A stretch of DNA of 64,000 nucleotides from positions 124,001 through 188,000 of the forward strand of contig NZ_CP120998.1 in assembly GCF_030719295.1 (NCBI RefSeq). The letters are read 5' to 3'. This DNA is from Streptomyces sp. Mut1. Its GTDB lineage: Bacteria; Actinomycetota; Actinomycetes; Streptomycetales; Streptomycetaceae. Position numbers and translations under genes: made by a program. This document shows positions 1 to 10,224 of this stretch, piece by piece. The notes under the pieces are model-generated. The model worked only from the letters and a program-made list of their open reading frames with translations, searched no databases and was not told the origin of the DNA. Position 1 is the stretch's first letter, and the number at the start of each line of letters is the position of its first letter.

Positions 1-960
1 GAGCGCGGTGCCGGTGCCGTGCGCCTCCGCCAGGTCGACATCGGCGGCTTCGAGCCCCGCGTCGGCCAGCGCCTGGCGGATGACCCGCTGCTGGGCGAGG
101 CCGTTGGGCGCGGTGAGTCCGTTGGACGCGCCGTCCTGGTTCATGGCGCTGCCCCGGACGACGGCGAGCACGCGGTGGCCGTTGCGCCTGGCCTCGGAGA
201 GCCGTTCCACGAGGACCATGCCGACGCCTTCGGCCCAGCCCGCGCCGTCGGCCTCCGCGGAGAACGCCTTGCACCGGCCGTCCTGGGAGAGTGCGCCCTG
301 CCGGCTGAACTCGATGAACGTGTACAGCGTCGAGAGCAGGGTCACGCCGCCGGCGAGAGCCATCGTGCTCTCGCCGGAGCGCACGGACCGGGCGGCCAGG
401 TGCAGGGCGACCAGCGAGGACGAGCAGGCGGTGTCCACGGTGACGGCGGGGCCTTCGAGCCCGAAGGTGTAGGCGATGCGGCCCGATGCCACGCTGGCCG
501 CGCTGCCGGTGGCAAGCTGGCCCTCGAACTCGCCCGCCGAAGCGGCGGCCCGGGGCCCGTAGTCCGTCTGGTTCGCCCCGACGAACACCGCGACCGGGCT
601 GCCCTTCAGCGTCGCCGGGTCGATCCCGGCCCGCTCGAACGCCTCCCAGGAGGTTTCCAGGAGCAGCCGGTGCTGCGGGTCGATGGCCGGGGTCTGACGC
701 GGTGAGATCCCGAAGAACATGGGGTCGAACGCGCCGATGTCGTCGAGGAATCCGCCGCCGCGCGTGTAGTGCGTGCCGGGGTGGTCCGGGTCCGGGTGGT
801 AGCTGCCCTCCAGGTCCCAGCCGCGGTCGTCGGGCAGACCGGTGACCGCGTCGCGCCCCTCGGACAGCAGCTGCCAGAACTCCTCCGGCGTGCTCACCCC
901 GCCCGGGAAGCGGCAGCTCATCGAGACGATCGCCACCGGGTCGTCGTCCACCTCCCCGCC
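1..960 (-). other. PKS module 4, N-terminal part of KS only
   Basis: A third ketosynthase begins near 945 (DDDPVAIVSMSCRFPGG) and has the normal nucleophile motif [11 protein letters not shown] near 440. Its first catalytic His region (EAHGTG) is the last thing visible. Extender choice and reductive domains lie outside the window. Confidence 0.9.
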
Positions 961-3900
961 CCGCCCGGCGGCCACGGCGGGCGCGGGCTGCCGCGGGGAC
1001 GCGGAGGTCTCGCCGTCCGTGCCGAACAGTTCGGAGAGCAGGTGCCGGGACAGTTGGTGGGCGGTGTTGTGGTCGAAGACGACGGTGACCGGCAGCCGCA
1101 GGCCGGTGACCTTGTTGAGCCGGTTGCGCAGCTCGACGGCGGTCAGCGAGTCGAAGCCCATGTCGCGCAGGGCCCGGTCGGCGTCGACGCCGTCCGCGTC
1201 CGGGAGGCCGAGTACCGCTGCCGCGTGGGCGCGCACCAGGTCCAGGAGCGCCTGCTCGCGCTCGGCCGGGGAGAGTCCGGCGAGTCCTGCCAGGAGGCCG
1301 GTGTCGTCCTGGGACTCGTCGGGCCGCGACGGCGCTGCCTGGCGGGCCTCCGGGAACTGTTCGAGTATCCGCCCGGTGCGGCCCGCCGTGCACGACGGCC
1401 CGAACACCCGCCAGTCGACGTCGGCGACGGCGAGGTAGCCGAGGTCGTGGTCGAGTGCCTGTTGCAGTCCGGAGATCGCCGTCTCGGGCGCCATCCCGGT
1501 CACGCCGTCGCGGCGCAGCGAAGCGCCGATGTCGCCGGAGGCGAGCCCGACCCGGTCCCAGGCGCCCCAGGCCACCGACGTGGCCGGGAGCCCTTCGGCG
1601 CGGCGGGCCGACGCCAGTGCGTCCAGGTAGGCGTTGGCCGCGGCGTAGCTGCCCTGTCCGGGCAGGCCGAGCGTTCCGGCCAGCGAGGAGAACAGGACGA
1701 ACGCGTCGAGGCCGAGGTCCTTGGTCAGTTCGTGCAGATGGTGTGCGGCCACCGTCTTGGGGCGCAGCACCGCTGCGGCCCGCTCCGGGTCGAGCGCGTC
1801 GAGCAGGCAGTCGTCGAGGACGGCCGCCGCGTGGACGACGGCGGTCAGCGGGTGTTCGGGGGCGATGCCGTCGAGCAGTTCCCGCAGCGCCGTACGGTCG
1901 GTGACGTCGCAGGCCGCTACGGTGACGCGGGCGCCGAGCCCGGTCAGGCGCCGCGTCAGCTCGGCGGCTCCGGGGGCCTGTTCGCCGCGCCTGCTGGTCA
2001 GCAGGAGGTGCTGGGCGCCGTTCGCCGCGAGCCAGGCCGCGACCTCGGCGCCGATGCCGCCGGTGCCTCCGGTGACCAGGACGGTTCCGGTGGGGCGCCA
2101 GTCGCGTACGGGGGTGTGGCCGGCCAGCTTCTTGCGCGCGAGCCGGCGCACGTAGAGCCCGCCGGTCCGTACCGCGAGCTGGTCCTCGCCGTCGGGGGCG
2201 CCGAGACCGCGCACCAGCCGTTCGCCGGCCCGCTCGTCCGCGTCGGCCGGCAGGTCGATCAGCCCGCCGAACCGCTGCGGGTATTCCAGGGCCGCGATCC
2301 GGCCCAGGCCCCACAGCAGGGCCTGCTCCGGTACGGGCGCCCGGTCGGAGCGCCCGACGCCGACCGCGCCCCGGGTGGCGATCCACAGCGGCGCCGCGAT
2401 CCCGGCGTCGCCGAGTGCCTGGACGAGCAGCACCGCCCGGTCCAGGTCGTGCTGTCCGTGGCCCGCGTCCTCGTGGTCCGTGCGGTCGCGGAGGGCGAGC
2501 AGGGACAGGATGCCGGTGGCCTCCGCCGCGTTCCCACGCAGCCGCGCGGCCAGTGCGGCCCGGTCGTCGCCCTCGGCGATCCCGAGCACGGTGACGTCGG
2601 CGCCGTACGCGGTGAGCGCCTGCCGGGCCCGCTCCTGCCAGGCGTGGCCGCCGGACGGGGTGAGCAGCAGCCAGCGGGAGCCGTCGATCCTCGGCGTCAC
2701 GCCCTGGGCCAGGGGCTGCCACTCGACGTCGTAGCGCCATGTGTCGAGTGCGGAGTCCTGGCGGCGCCGGCGGCGCCAGCCGGCGAGGGCGGGGAGCACC
2801 TGTTCCAGCGCGGCGGGGTCCTCAACGCCGAGGGTGCCGGCGACCGCGTGCGGGTCCTCGTTCTCGACGGCCGCCCAGAACTCGGCGTCGGCCGGGTCCT
2901 GCGCGCTCTCGCCGGGGCCGGTCTGTTCCAGGTCCTGCAACCAGTAGTGGTCGCCCTGGAACGCGTACGTCGGCAGGTCGACCGGCGCCGGGGGCGAGTC
3001 GGGGAAGGCGGCGGTCCAGTCGACGTCCACCCCACGGACCCACAGCTCGGCCGCACTGGCCAGGAACCTGTCCAGGCCGCCGTCGTCGCGTCGCAGGGAC
3101 CCGGTGACCACGCTCTCGTCGGCCAGTTCCTCGACGGCGGCGGACAGCACCGGGTGCGAGGAGACCTCCACGAACACCCCGTACCCCTGGGCCGCCAGCT
3201 TCTCGACCGCTTCGGCGAACCGCACCCGGGAACGCAGGTTCGTGAACCAGTAACCGCCGTCCATGACCGAGCCGTCGATGAACTCTCCGGTCACCGTCGA
3301 CAGCAACGGGATCTCACCGGTCCGGGGGGCGACGCCCGCGAGGGCATCGGCCAGTTCGGACCGCAGCACATCCATGGACGCCGAGTGGGAGGCGTAGTCC
3401 ACCGCGATCCGCCGCGCCCGCAGCCCCAGCTCACGGCAGGCCGCGACCACTTCCTCCACCCCGTCGACCTCACCGGAGACGACCACCTGCGAGGGGCCGT
3501 TGACCGCCGCGACCGACACCCGGTCGCCCCACGGGGCGAGGATCTCCTCGACCCGGGCCACACCGGCTCCGACGGAGGCCATCGTGCCCGCCCCGCTGGC
3601 CAGTTCCGCGATCGCGCGGCTGCGCAGGCAGGCGACGCGCAGCGCGTCCTTGAGGGACAGCACGCCCGCCACGTGGGCGGCGGCGATCTCGCCCTGCGAG
3701 TGCCCCACCACGGCGGACGGCACCACACCGAACGACCGCCATACGGCCGCCAGGCCCACCATCACGACGAACGACGCGGGCTGGACGACATCGACCCGGT
3801 CCAGGGACGGCGCGTCCGCGCCGCCGCGCAGGACCTCGGTGACCGACCAGTCGACGAGCCCCGCCATCGTGGCCTCGCACTCGGCGACCACGCCCGCGAA

Positions 3901-6900
3901 CACCGGGGACTCCTCCAGCATCCGAGCGCCCATCGACACCCACTGCGCCCCCTGACCGGGGAACACGAACACCGGCCGGCCCACGGGCCCGGTCACCCCG
4001 GACACCACACCGGCCGACGGCTGATCCGCCGCCAGCGCACCCAGCCCGGCCCCGTACGAACCCAGCACCACAGCCCGGTGCTCGAACCGCGCACGCGTCG
4101 TCGCCAACGACCACCCCACCGACACCGGATCGGCGTCCGCCAGGGCGCCCAGCGCCTCCGCCTGACCCCGCAGCGCGGCCGCGCCCCTGCCCGACAGCAG
4201 CCACGGCACCACCGACGGGGCCGGGCCGTCCGGGGCGGGGGCCTCCTCGGCGGGCGCCTCCTCCACGATCACGTGCGCGTTCGTCCCGCTGATCCCGAAC
4301 GCCGACACGGCCGCGCGCCTCGGCTGCTCGGCGCGCGGCCAGTCCCGCGCCTCGGCCAGCAGCTCCACCGCGCCCGACGACCAGTCCACGTGCGACGTCG
4401 GCGTGCCCACGTGCAGCGACTTCGGCATCAGGCCGTGCCGCAGCGCCAGCACCACCTTCATGACACCCGCGGCACCCGCCGCGAGCTGGGTGTGGCCGAT
4501 GTTGGACTTGACCGAGCCCAGCCACAGCGGCCGGTCGTCGGGCCGGTCCTGCCCGTAGGTGGCGAGCAGCGCCTGGGCCTCGATCGGGTCGCCCAGCTTG
4601 GTGCCCGTGCCGTGCGCCTCCACCACGTCGACCTCGGCCGCCGCCACGCCCGCGTTCGCCAGGGCCTGCCGGATGACGCGCTGCTGGGCGGGGCCGCTGG
4701 GGGCGGTGAGCCCGTTGGAAGCGCCGTCCTGGTTCAGCGCGCTGCCGCGGACGACGGCCAGTACGTGGTGGCCGTTGCGCCGGGCGTCGGAGAGACGTTC
4801 CAGGAGCAGCACGCCGACGCCCTCGGCGAGGCCCATGCCGTCGGCGTCGTCGGAGAACGCCCTGCTCCGGCCGTCCTCCGCGAGGGCGCGCTGCCGGCTG
4901 AAGCCGACGAAGCCCGTGGGCTCGGCGGCGATCGTGGCGCCTCCGGTGAGCGCGAGCGAGCACTCGCCCGACCGCAGCGACTGCGCCGCCAGATGCAGGG
5001 CGACCAGGGCGGACGAGCATCCGGTGTCGACGCTGACGGCGGGGCCGTCGAGGCCCAGCACGTACGAGATGCGCCCCGAGGCGATGTTGGTGACCGTCCC
5101 GGTGATCAGGTGTCCCTCCACCCCCTCCGGGACCTGCCGCAGATTCGTGCCGTAGCCGTCGTTGCCGACGCCGAGGAAGACCCCGCAGTCGCTGCCGCGC
5201 AGGCTGTGCGGGTCGATCCGGCCGTACTCGATCGCCTCCCACGACGTTTCCAGGAGCAGCCGCTGCTGCGGGTCCATGGCGATGGCCTCACGCGGCGAGA
5301 TCCCGAAGAACCCGGCGTCGAAGCGGCCCGCGTCCTGGACGAACCCGCCGCTGCGGGCATAGGTGCGCCCCGCTTCGTCCGGGTCCGGGCTGTAGAGCCC
5401 GGCGAGGTCCCATCCCCGGTCGCCCGGGAAGGCGGATATCGCGTCGCCGCCTTCGGCGAGCAGCCGCCACAGGTCGTCGGGTCCGCTGATCCCGCCCGGG
5501 AGCCGGCACCCCATGCCGATGATCGCGATGGCGTCGTCGTCGGTCGCGGGGACGACGGCCGCGGCGGGCGAGGCCGCGGTGCCGGTCCTGTCCTCTTCGG
5601 CGTCACCGAGCAGGGCGGTGTGCAGGTGCTGTACGAGGCGGTCGACGTCGGGGTGGTCGAAGACGAGGGTGGTGGGGAGCTTCAGACCGGTGGCGGTGCG
5701 CAGGGAGTTGCGCAGCTCGACCGCGAGCAGCGAGTCGAAGCCGAGGTCGCGGAACGACCGCGTGTTCTCCAGGGCGTCCGACGAGGCGTGCCCGAGTACG
5801 TGCGAGACGTGGGTGCGCACCAGATCGCGCAGCAGGATCTCCTGCGCGTCGGGGGCCAGCGGGCGCAGCCGCTCCAGGAGCGGGTTCTCGGCGGCGGCCG
5901 ACGCTTCGCCTTCCGCCAGGGCGGCCCTGACCTCCGGGATCTCGTCGAGCAGCGGGCGCCGGCGGGCGGCGGTGAAGACGCGGCTGAAGTCCGCCCAGTC
6001 GACGTCGCCGATGACGATGAACTCCTCGTCGTCGGCCATCGCCTGCCGCAGTCCGGCCATCGCGGTCCGCGGGTCCATGAAGCGCATGCCGTACCAGTTC
6101 AGCGAGCTGGACTCGGCCGCCGCCTCGCCCATGCCGTCGTCGGCGGACCACAGGCCCCAGTAGATCGTCGTCCCGGTGCGGCCACGGGCGCGCCGGTTCC
6201 GGGTGACCGAGTCGAGGTAGGCGTTGCCCGCCGAGTACGAGCCGTGGTCGCCCGCGCCCCACAGCCCGGCGACGGACGAGTAGAGCAGGAAGGCGTCCAG
6301 GTCGCGGTCGAAGAGCCGGTCCAGGTTGGCGGTGCCGACCAGCTTGGCCGCCGCGCCGTCCTCGAACGCCGCGAGTCCCACGTCCCGGAGCGAGTCGAAT
6401 CGGCTCACCCCGGCGCAGTGCACCACGGTCCTGATGGGCGGCGCCCCGTCGGCTTCCACCTCCGCGACGAGTCCGGCCAGCGCGTCGTAGTCGCAGACGT
6501 CGGCCGCGGCGACCGTCACCCGGGGCCCCATCGCCCGCAGCTCGTCGGCGAGTCGACCGGCGCCGGGCGCGTCGGGGCCGCTCCGGGAGACGAGCACCAG
6601 GTGCTCGGCGCCGCAGGTCGCGAGCCAGCGCGCCGTGTGTGCGGCGAGACCGCCGGTGCCTCCGGTGATCAGGGCGGCACCGCTCGTCCGGAAGGCCGGT
6701 GCGGACGCGTCCCGGCGCGGGTCGCGCCGCAGCCGGCGCAGCAGCACCTCACCGGAGCGGATCGCGATCTGGTCCTCGTGGTCGCCGGCGCCCAGGGCGT
6801 CGGCCAGCAGGCCGGCGTCGCGGGCCGTCGGCTCGGCGGGCAGGTCGATCACTCCGCCCCACGCCTGCGGGTGTTCCAGGCCGAAGACCAGGCCCAGACC

Positions 6901-9900
6901 CCATGTGCTGCTCTGCTCGGGGTGGCCGACGCGGTCGGCGGGCCCGGCGGAGACCGCGTCCCGGGTGCACAGCCACAGCGGTACGGGCTCCTCCCGCTCC
7001 GCCACGGCCTGCGTCACCAGGAGGTTCAGGGCGAGTCCGGCGCTCAGCCCGGGGCGTTCGGGGTGCGCCCGCTCGTCCAGTGCGAGCAGCGACAGCACAC
7101 CGGCCGCCCCGGCGTGTGCGGCCAGCGCCTCCGCGACCTGACGCCGGTCGTGCCCGGCGTCCAGCACCACGTGTACGGCCTCGGCCCCGCGCTCGCGCAG
7201 CCCGTCGGCGACCAGCGCGACGGTGTCGTCGTCCTGCCGGCCCGCCGCGCTCACCACGACCCAGGTGCCGGACAAGCGGGCGCCCGTGGTGCCCGTGCGC
7301 GGCAGCCATTGGATGTCGTAGCGCCATGCGTCCAGCACCGCGTGGGCGGTCCGGCGTTCGCGCCACCCGTCGAGGGCGGGCAGTACGGCGCTCAGGGGCG
7401 CGTCCTCGGCGAGGCCCAGTTCGCCGGCGAGCGCACTGGTGTCGCCCGCGCGGACGGCCGCCCAGAACTCGGCGTCGACAGGGTCCTGGGCGCTCTCGCC
7501 GGAGCCCGCCTGTTCCTGATCCTTCAGCCAGTAGTGGTCGCGCTGGAAGGCGTACGTGGGGAGGTCGGCCCGTGCGGCGGGCGAGTCCGGGAAGGCGGCC
7601 GTCCAGTCGACGTCGACTCCACGGACCCACAGCTCGGCGACTCCGGCCAGGAACCGATCCAGGCCACCGTCGTCCCGCCGCAGCGAGCCGGTGACCACAC
7701 TCTCGTCCGCGATCTCCTCGACTGCGGCCGACAGCACCGGGTGCGAGGAAACCTCCACGAACACCCCGTACCCCTCGGCCGCCAACTTCTCGACCGCCTC
7801 AGCGAAACGCACCCGGGAACGGAGATTGGTCACCCAATAGCTCGCGTCCATCCCCGAGCCGTCGATGAACTCGCCCGTCACCGTCGACAGCAACGGAATC
7901 GTGCCCGCACGCGGGGCAACACCCGCCAGGGTCGTGGTCAGCTCGTCGTGCAGTACGTCCATGGCCGGGGAGTGCGAGGCATAGTCCACCGCGATCCGAC
8001 GCGCCCGCAGCCCCAGCTCCACGCACTTGGCAACGGCTTCCTCCACAGCAGCGACCTCACCCGAGATCACCACCTGCGAGGGGCCGTTGACCGCGGCGAC
8101 CGACACCCGGCCGTCCCAGGCGGAAAGAATCTCCTCCACCTGAGCCACCCCGGCACCCACCGACGCCATCGTCCCGCCCCCACTGGCCAGCCCGGCAATC
8201 GCCCGGCTGCGCACGCAGACCACACGCAGCGCGTCCTCCAGCGACAACGCCCCCGCCACATACGCGGCAGCGATCTCGCCCTGCGAATGCCCCACCACAG
8301 CCGCCGGCACCACACCGAACGACCGCCACACCGCCGCCAGACCCACCATCACCACAAACGAGGCGGGCTGAACCACATCGACCCGCTCAAGGGACTCCGC
8401 CCCACGCAGGACATCCGTAACCGACCAGTCCACCAGCCCCGCCATCGCGGCCTCGCACTCGGCCACAACCCCCGCGAACACCGGAGACTCCTCCAGCAAC
8501 CGGGCACCCATCGACACCCACTGCGCCCCCTGACCAGGGAACACAAACACCGACCGGCCCACCGGACCAGCAGCACCGGAGACGACGTGCCCCGACGGCT
8601 CACCCGCCGCCAACGCCTCCAGCCCGGCCCCATGGGAACCCAGCGCCACGGCCCGGTGCTCGAACCGCGCACGCGTCGTCGCCAGCGACCACCCCACCGA
8701 CACCGGATCAGCATCGGCCAAGGCGCCCAGCGCCTCCGCCTGACCCCGCAGCGCCGCCGCGCCGCGCGCCGACAGCAGCCACGGCACCGCCGCAGGCAAC
8801 ACCGAAGGCGCCGGCTCCGGGGTCTCCGCCTCGGGCGCCTCCTCCAGGATCACGTGGGCGTTCGTCCCGCTGATCCCGAACGCCGACACACCCGCGCGCC
8901 TCGGCTGCTCACCGGCCGGCCACTCGCGGGCCTCGGCCAGCAGTTCCACCGCACCCGACGACCAGTCCACGTGCGACGAAGGCGTGCCCACGTGCAGCGA
9001 CTTCGGCAGCACACCGTGCCGCATCGCCAGCACCATCTTGATCACGCCGGCCACACCGGCAGCGGCCTGGGTGTGGCCGATGTTCGACTTCACCGAGCCC
9101 AGCCACAGCGGGCGGTCCTCGGGGCGGTTCCGGCCGTACGTCGCCAGCAGCGCCTGCGCCTCGATCGGGTCACCGAGCGTCGTGCCCGTGCCGTGCGCCT
9201 CCACCACGTCGACCTCGGCCGCCGCCACGCCCGCGTTCGCCAGCGCCTGGCGGATCACCCGCTGCTGCGCCGGTCCGCTGGGCGCGGTCATGCCGTTGGA
9301 AGCGCCGTCCTGGTTCACGGCGGAGCCGCGGAGCACGGCCAGGATCCGGTGGCCGTTGCGCTGGGCGTCCGAGAGGCGTTCCAGGAGCAGGACGCCGACG
9401 CCCTCGCCCCAGCCGGTCCCGTCGGCGTCGTCGGAGAACGCCTTGACCCGGCCGTCCTCGGCGAGCCCGGACTGCCTGCTGAATTCGGTGAAGTTGAGCG
9501 GATGGCCCATCACCGCGGCGGCACCGGCCAGCGCGAGGGAGCAGTCGTCGTCGCGCAGGGCACGGATCGCCAGGTGCAGGGCCACCAGCGCCGAGGAGCA
9601 CCCCGTGTCGATGGTGACGGCGGGCCCCTCAAGGCCCAGGGTGTACGCGATCCGGCCGGACATCACGGAGTCGTGGCTGCCGGTCAGCAGATGGCCCTCG
9701 ACGCCCTCGGGGACGGCTCGTACGTCGGAGCCGTAGCCCGCGTTGCTCGCACCCACGAACACGCCCGCGCGCTCGCCGGTCAGGCTCTCGGGGTCGATCC
9801 CGGCCCGCTCGATCGCCTCCCACGACGTCTCCAGGAGCAGCCGCTGCTGGGGGTCCATGGCGAGGGCCTCGCGCGGCGAGATCCCGAAGAACCCGGCGTC

Positions 9901-10224
9901 GAATTCGGCGGCGCGGGCCAGGAACGCCCCGCGCCTGGTGTAGCTGGTGCCGGGGTGCTCGGGGTCGGGGTGGTACAGCCCGTCCAGGTCCCAGCCCCGG
10001 TCGCCCGGCATCTCGCCGACGACGTCGGCGGCGGCCTCGACCAGCTCCCAGTACTTCTCGGGGGTGTCGGCGCCGCCGGGGAAGCGGCAGCTCATCGCGA
10101 CGATCGCGATGGGCTCGGTCCGCTTGTCCTCAAGTTCCCGGACCTTCTTGCGGCTGGTTCGCAGCTCGGCGGTGAGTCGGTTCAGGTACTCCCGCAGCCG
10201 CTGTTCGGTCGCGTCGCCGCTCAT
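1..10224 (-). CDS. Modular type I PKS, modules 2, 3 and start of module 4 (3' end outside window)
   Basis: Extends the polyketide after the loading/module-1 protein encoded just upstream. The ATG at 10224-10222 overlaps the upstream TGA by four bases (ATGA), so translation is coupled. The first ~35 residues form a charged helical docking segment. Visible order over 3408 codons: KS (about 38-460, Cys209), AT (about 560-860), KR (about 1160-1350), ACP (near 1498); KS (about 1565-1990, Cys1736), AT, KR (about 2720-2870), ACP (near 3025); KS from about 3095, cut at the window edge inside the EAHGTG region. Both complete ATs have GHSQG and YASH, the methylmalonyl signature. The first KR has no LDD but has Trp in GLWG (A-type signature); the second has VLDD (B-type). 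The segments between AT and KR look like the KR structural subdomain, so no DH or ER is present. Both complete KSs read DTGCSS rather than DTACSS at the nucleophile. No stop codon lies in the window. Confidence 0.96.
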   Translation of the reverse strand, partial: MSGDATEQRLREYLNRLTAELRTSRKKVRELEDKRTEPIAIVAMSCRFPGGADTPEKYWELVEAAADVVGEMPGDRGWDLDGLYHPDPEHPGTSYTRRGAFLARAAEFDAGFFGISPREALAMDPQQRLLLETSWEAIERAGIDPESLTGERAGVFVGASNAGYGSDVRAVPEGVEGHLLTGSHDSVMSGRIAYTLGLEGPAVTIDTGCSSALVALHLAIRALRDDDCSLALAGAAAVMGHPLNFTEFSRQSGLAEDGRVKAFSDDADGTGWGEGVGVLLLERLSDAQRNGHRILAVLRGSAVNQDGASNGMTAPSGPAQQRVIRQALANAGVAAAEVDVVEAHGTGTTLGDPIEAQALLATYGRNRPEDRPLWLGSVKSNIGHTQAAAGVAGVIKMVLAMRHGVLPKSLHVGTPSSHVDWSSGAVELLAEAREWPAGEQPRRAGVSAFGISGTNAHVILEEAPEAETPEPAPSVLPAAVPWLLSARGAAALRGQAEALGALADADPVSVGWSLATTRARFEHRAVALGSHGAGLEALAAGEPSGHVVSGAAGPVGRSVFVFPGQGAQWVSMGARLLEESPVFAGVVAECEAAMAGLVDWSVTDVLRGAESLERVDVVQPASFVVMVGLAAVWRSFGVVPAAVVGHSQGEIAAAYVAGALSLEDALRVVCVRSRAIAGLASGGGTMASVGAGVAQVEEILSAWDGRVSVAAVNGPSQVVISGEVAAVEEAVAKCVELGLRARRIAVDYASHSPAMDVLHDELTTTLAGVAPRAGTIPLLSTVTGEFIDGSGMDASYWVTNLRSRVRFAEAVEKLAAEGYGVFVEVSSHPVLSAAVEEIADESVVTGSLRRDDGGLDRFLAGVAELWVRGVDVDWTAAFPDSPAARADLPTYAFQRDHYWLKDQEQAGSGESAQDPVDAEFWAAVRAGDTSALAGELGLAEDAPLSAVLPALDGWRERRTAHAVLDAWRYDIQWLPRTGTTGARLSGTWVVVSAAGRQDDDTVALVADGLRERGAEAVHVVLDAGHDRRQVAEALAAHAGAAGVLSLLALDERAHPERPGLSAGLALNLLVTQAVAEREEPVPLWLCTRDAVSAGPADRVGHPEQSSTWGLGLVFGLEHPQAWGGVIDLPAEPTARDAGLLADALGAGDHEDQIAIRSGEVLLRRLRRDPRRDASAPAFRTSGAALITGGTGGLAAHTARWLATCGAEHLVLVSRSGPDAPGAGRLADELRAMGPRVTVAAADVCDYDALAGLVAEVEADGAPPIRTVVHCAGVSRFDSLRDVGLAAFEDGAAAKLVGTANLDRLFDRDLDAFLLYSSVAGLWGAGDHGSYSAGNAYLDSVTRNRRARGRTGTTIYWGLWSADDGMGEAAAESSSLNWYGMRFMDPRTAMAGLRQAMADDEEFIVIGDVDWADFSRVFTAARRRPLLDEIPEVRAALAEGEASAAAENPLLERLRPLAPDAQEILLRDLVRTHVSHVLGHASSDALENTRSFRDLGFDSLLAVELRNSLRTATGLKLPTTLVFDHPDVDRLVQHLHTALLGDAEEDRTGTAASPAAAVVPATDDDAIAIIGMGCRLPGGISGPDDLWRLLAEGGDAISAFPGDRGWDLAGLYSPDPDEAGRTYARSGGFVQDAGRFDAGFFGISPREAIAMDPQQRLLLETSWEAIEYGRIDPHSLRGSDCGVFLGVGNDGYGTNLRQVPEGVEGHLITGTVTNIASGRISYVLGLDGPAVSVDTGCSSALVALHLAAQSLRSGECSLALTGGATIAAEPTGFVGFSRQRALAEDGRSRAFSDDADGMGLAEGVGVLLLERLSDARRNGHHVLAVVRGSALNQDGASNGLTAPSGPAQQRVIRQALANAGVAAAEVDVVEAHGTGTKLGDPIEAQALLATYGQDRPDDRPLWLGSVKSNIGHTQLAAGAAGVMKVVLALRHGLMPKSLHVGTPTSHVDWSSGAVELLAEARDWPRAEQPRRAAVSAFGISGTNAHVIVEEAPAEEAPAPDGPAPSVVPWLLSGRGAAALRGQAEALGALADADPVSVGWSLATTRARFEHRAVVLGSYGAGLGALAADQPSAGVVSGVTGPVGRPVFVFPGQGAQWVSMGARMLEESPVFAGVVAECEATMAGLVDWSVTEVLRGGADAPSLDRVDVVQPASFVVMVGLAAVWRSFGVVPSAVVGHSQGEIAAAHVAGVLSLKDALRVACLRSRAIAELASGAGTMASVGAGVARVEEILAPWGDRVSVAAVNGPSQVVVSGEVDGVEEVVAACRELGLRARRIAVDYASHSASMDVLRSELADALAGVAPRTGEIPLLSTVTGEFIDGSVMDGGYWFTNLRSRVRFAEAVEKLAAQGYGVFVEVSSHPVLSAAVEELADESVVTGSLRRDDGGLDRFLASAAELWVRGVDVDWTAAFPDSPPAPVDLPTYAFQGDHYWLQDLEQTGPGESAQDPADAEFWAAVENEDPHAVAGTLGVEDPAALEQVLPALAGWRRRRRQDSALDTWRYDVEWQPLAQGVTPRIDGSRWLLLTPSGGHAWQERARQALTAYGADVTVLGIAEGDDRAALAARLRGNAAEATGILSLLALRDRTDHEDAGHGQHDLDRAVLLVQALGDAGIAAPLWIATRGAVGVGRSDRAPVPEQALLWGLGRIAALEYPQRFGGLIDLPADADERAGERLVRGLGAPDGEDQLAVRTGGLYVRRLARKKLAGHTPVRDWRPTGTVLVTGGTGGIGAEVAAWLAANGAQHLLLTSRRGEQAPGAAELTRRLTGLGARVTVAACDVTDRTALRELLDGIAPEHPLTAVVHAAAVLDDCLLDALDPERAAAVLRPKTVAAHHLHELTKDLGLDAFVLFSSLAGTLGLPGQGSYAAANAYLDALASARRAEGLPATSVAWGAWDRVGLASGDIGASLRRDGVTGMAPETAISGLQQALDHDLGYLAVADVDWRVFGPSCTAGRTGRILEQFPEARQAAPSRPDESQDDTGLLAGLAGLSPAEREQALLDLVRAHAAAVLGLPDADGVDADRALRDMGFDSLTAVELRNRLNKVTGLRLPVTVVFDHNTAHQLSRHLLSELFGTDGETSASPRQPAPAVAAGRGGEVDDDPVAIVSMSCRFPGGVSTPEEFWQLLSEGRDAVTGLPDDRGWDLEGSYHPDPDHPGTHYTRGGGFLDDIGAFDPMFFGISPRQTPAIDPQHRLLLETSWEAFERAGIDPATLKGSPVAVFVGANQTDYGPRAAASAGEFEGQLATGSAASVASGRIAYTFGLEGPAVTVDTACSSSLVALHLAARSVRSGESTMALAGGVTLLSTLYTFIEFSRQGALSQDGRCKAFSAEADGAGWAEGVGMVLVERLSEARRNGHRVLAVVRGSAMNQDGASNGLTAPNGLAQQRVIRQALADAGLEAADVDLAEAHGTGTAL
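1050..5550 (-). other. PKS module 3: KS-AT(methylmalonyl)-KR(B-type)-ACP
   Basis: KS with DTGCSS at about 5010-5030; AT GHSQG near 3700 and YASH near 3400; KR GGTGGIG near 2075 with AAVLDD (B-type) and GSYAAANAYLDAL near 1635; ACP motif [14 protein letters not shown] near 1150. Predicted methylmalonyl extension with ketoreduction only. Confidence 0.9.
5620..10120 (-). other. PKS module 2: KS-AT(methylmalonyl)-KR(A-type)-ACP
   Basis: KS nucleophile motif DTGCSS at about 9590-9610; AT GHSQG near 8285 and YASH near 7985; KR NADPH motif GGTGGL near 6670, catalytic Ser/Tyr/Asn in YSSVAGLWG...GSYSAGNAY near 6230; ACP motif DLGFDSLLAVELRN near 5730. Predicted to add a methylmalonyl unit and leave a hydroxyl on the incoming beta-carbon. 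KR stereotype is read from the Trp and lack of LDD and is an inference. Confidence 0.9.
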
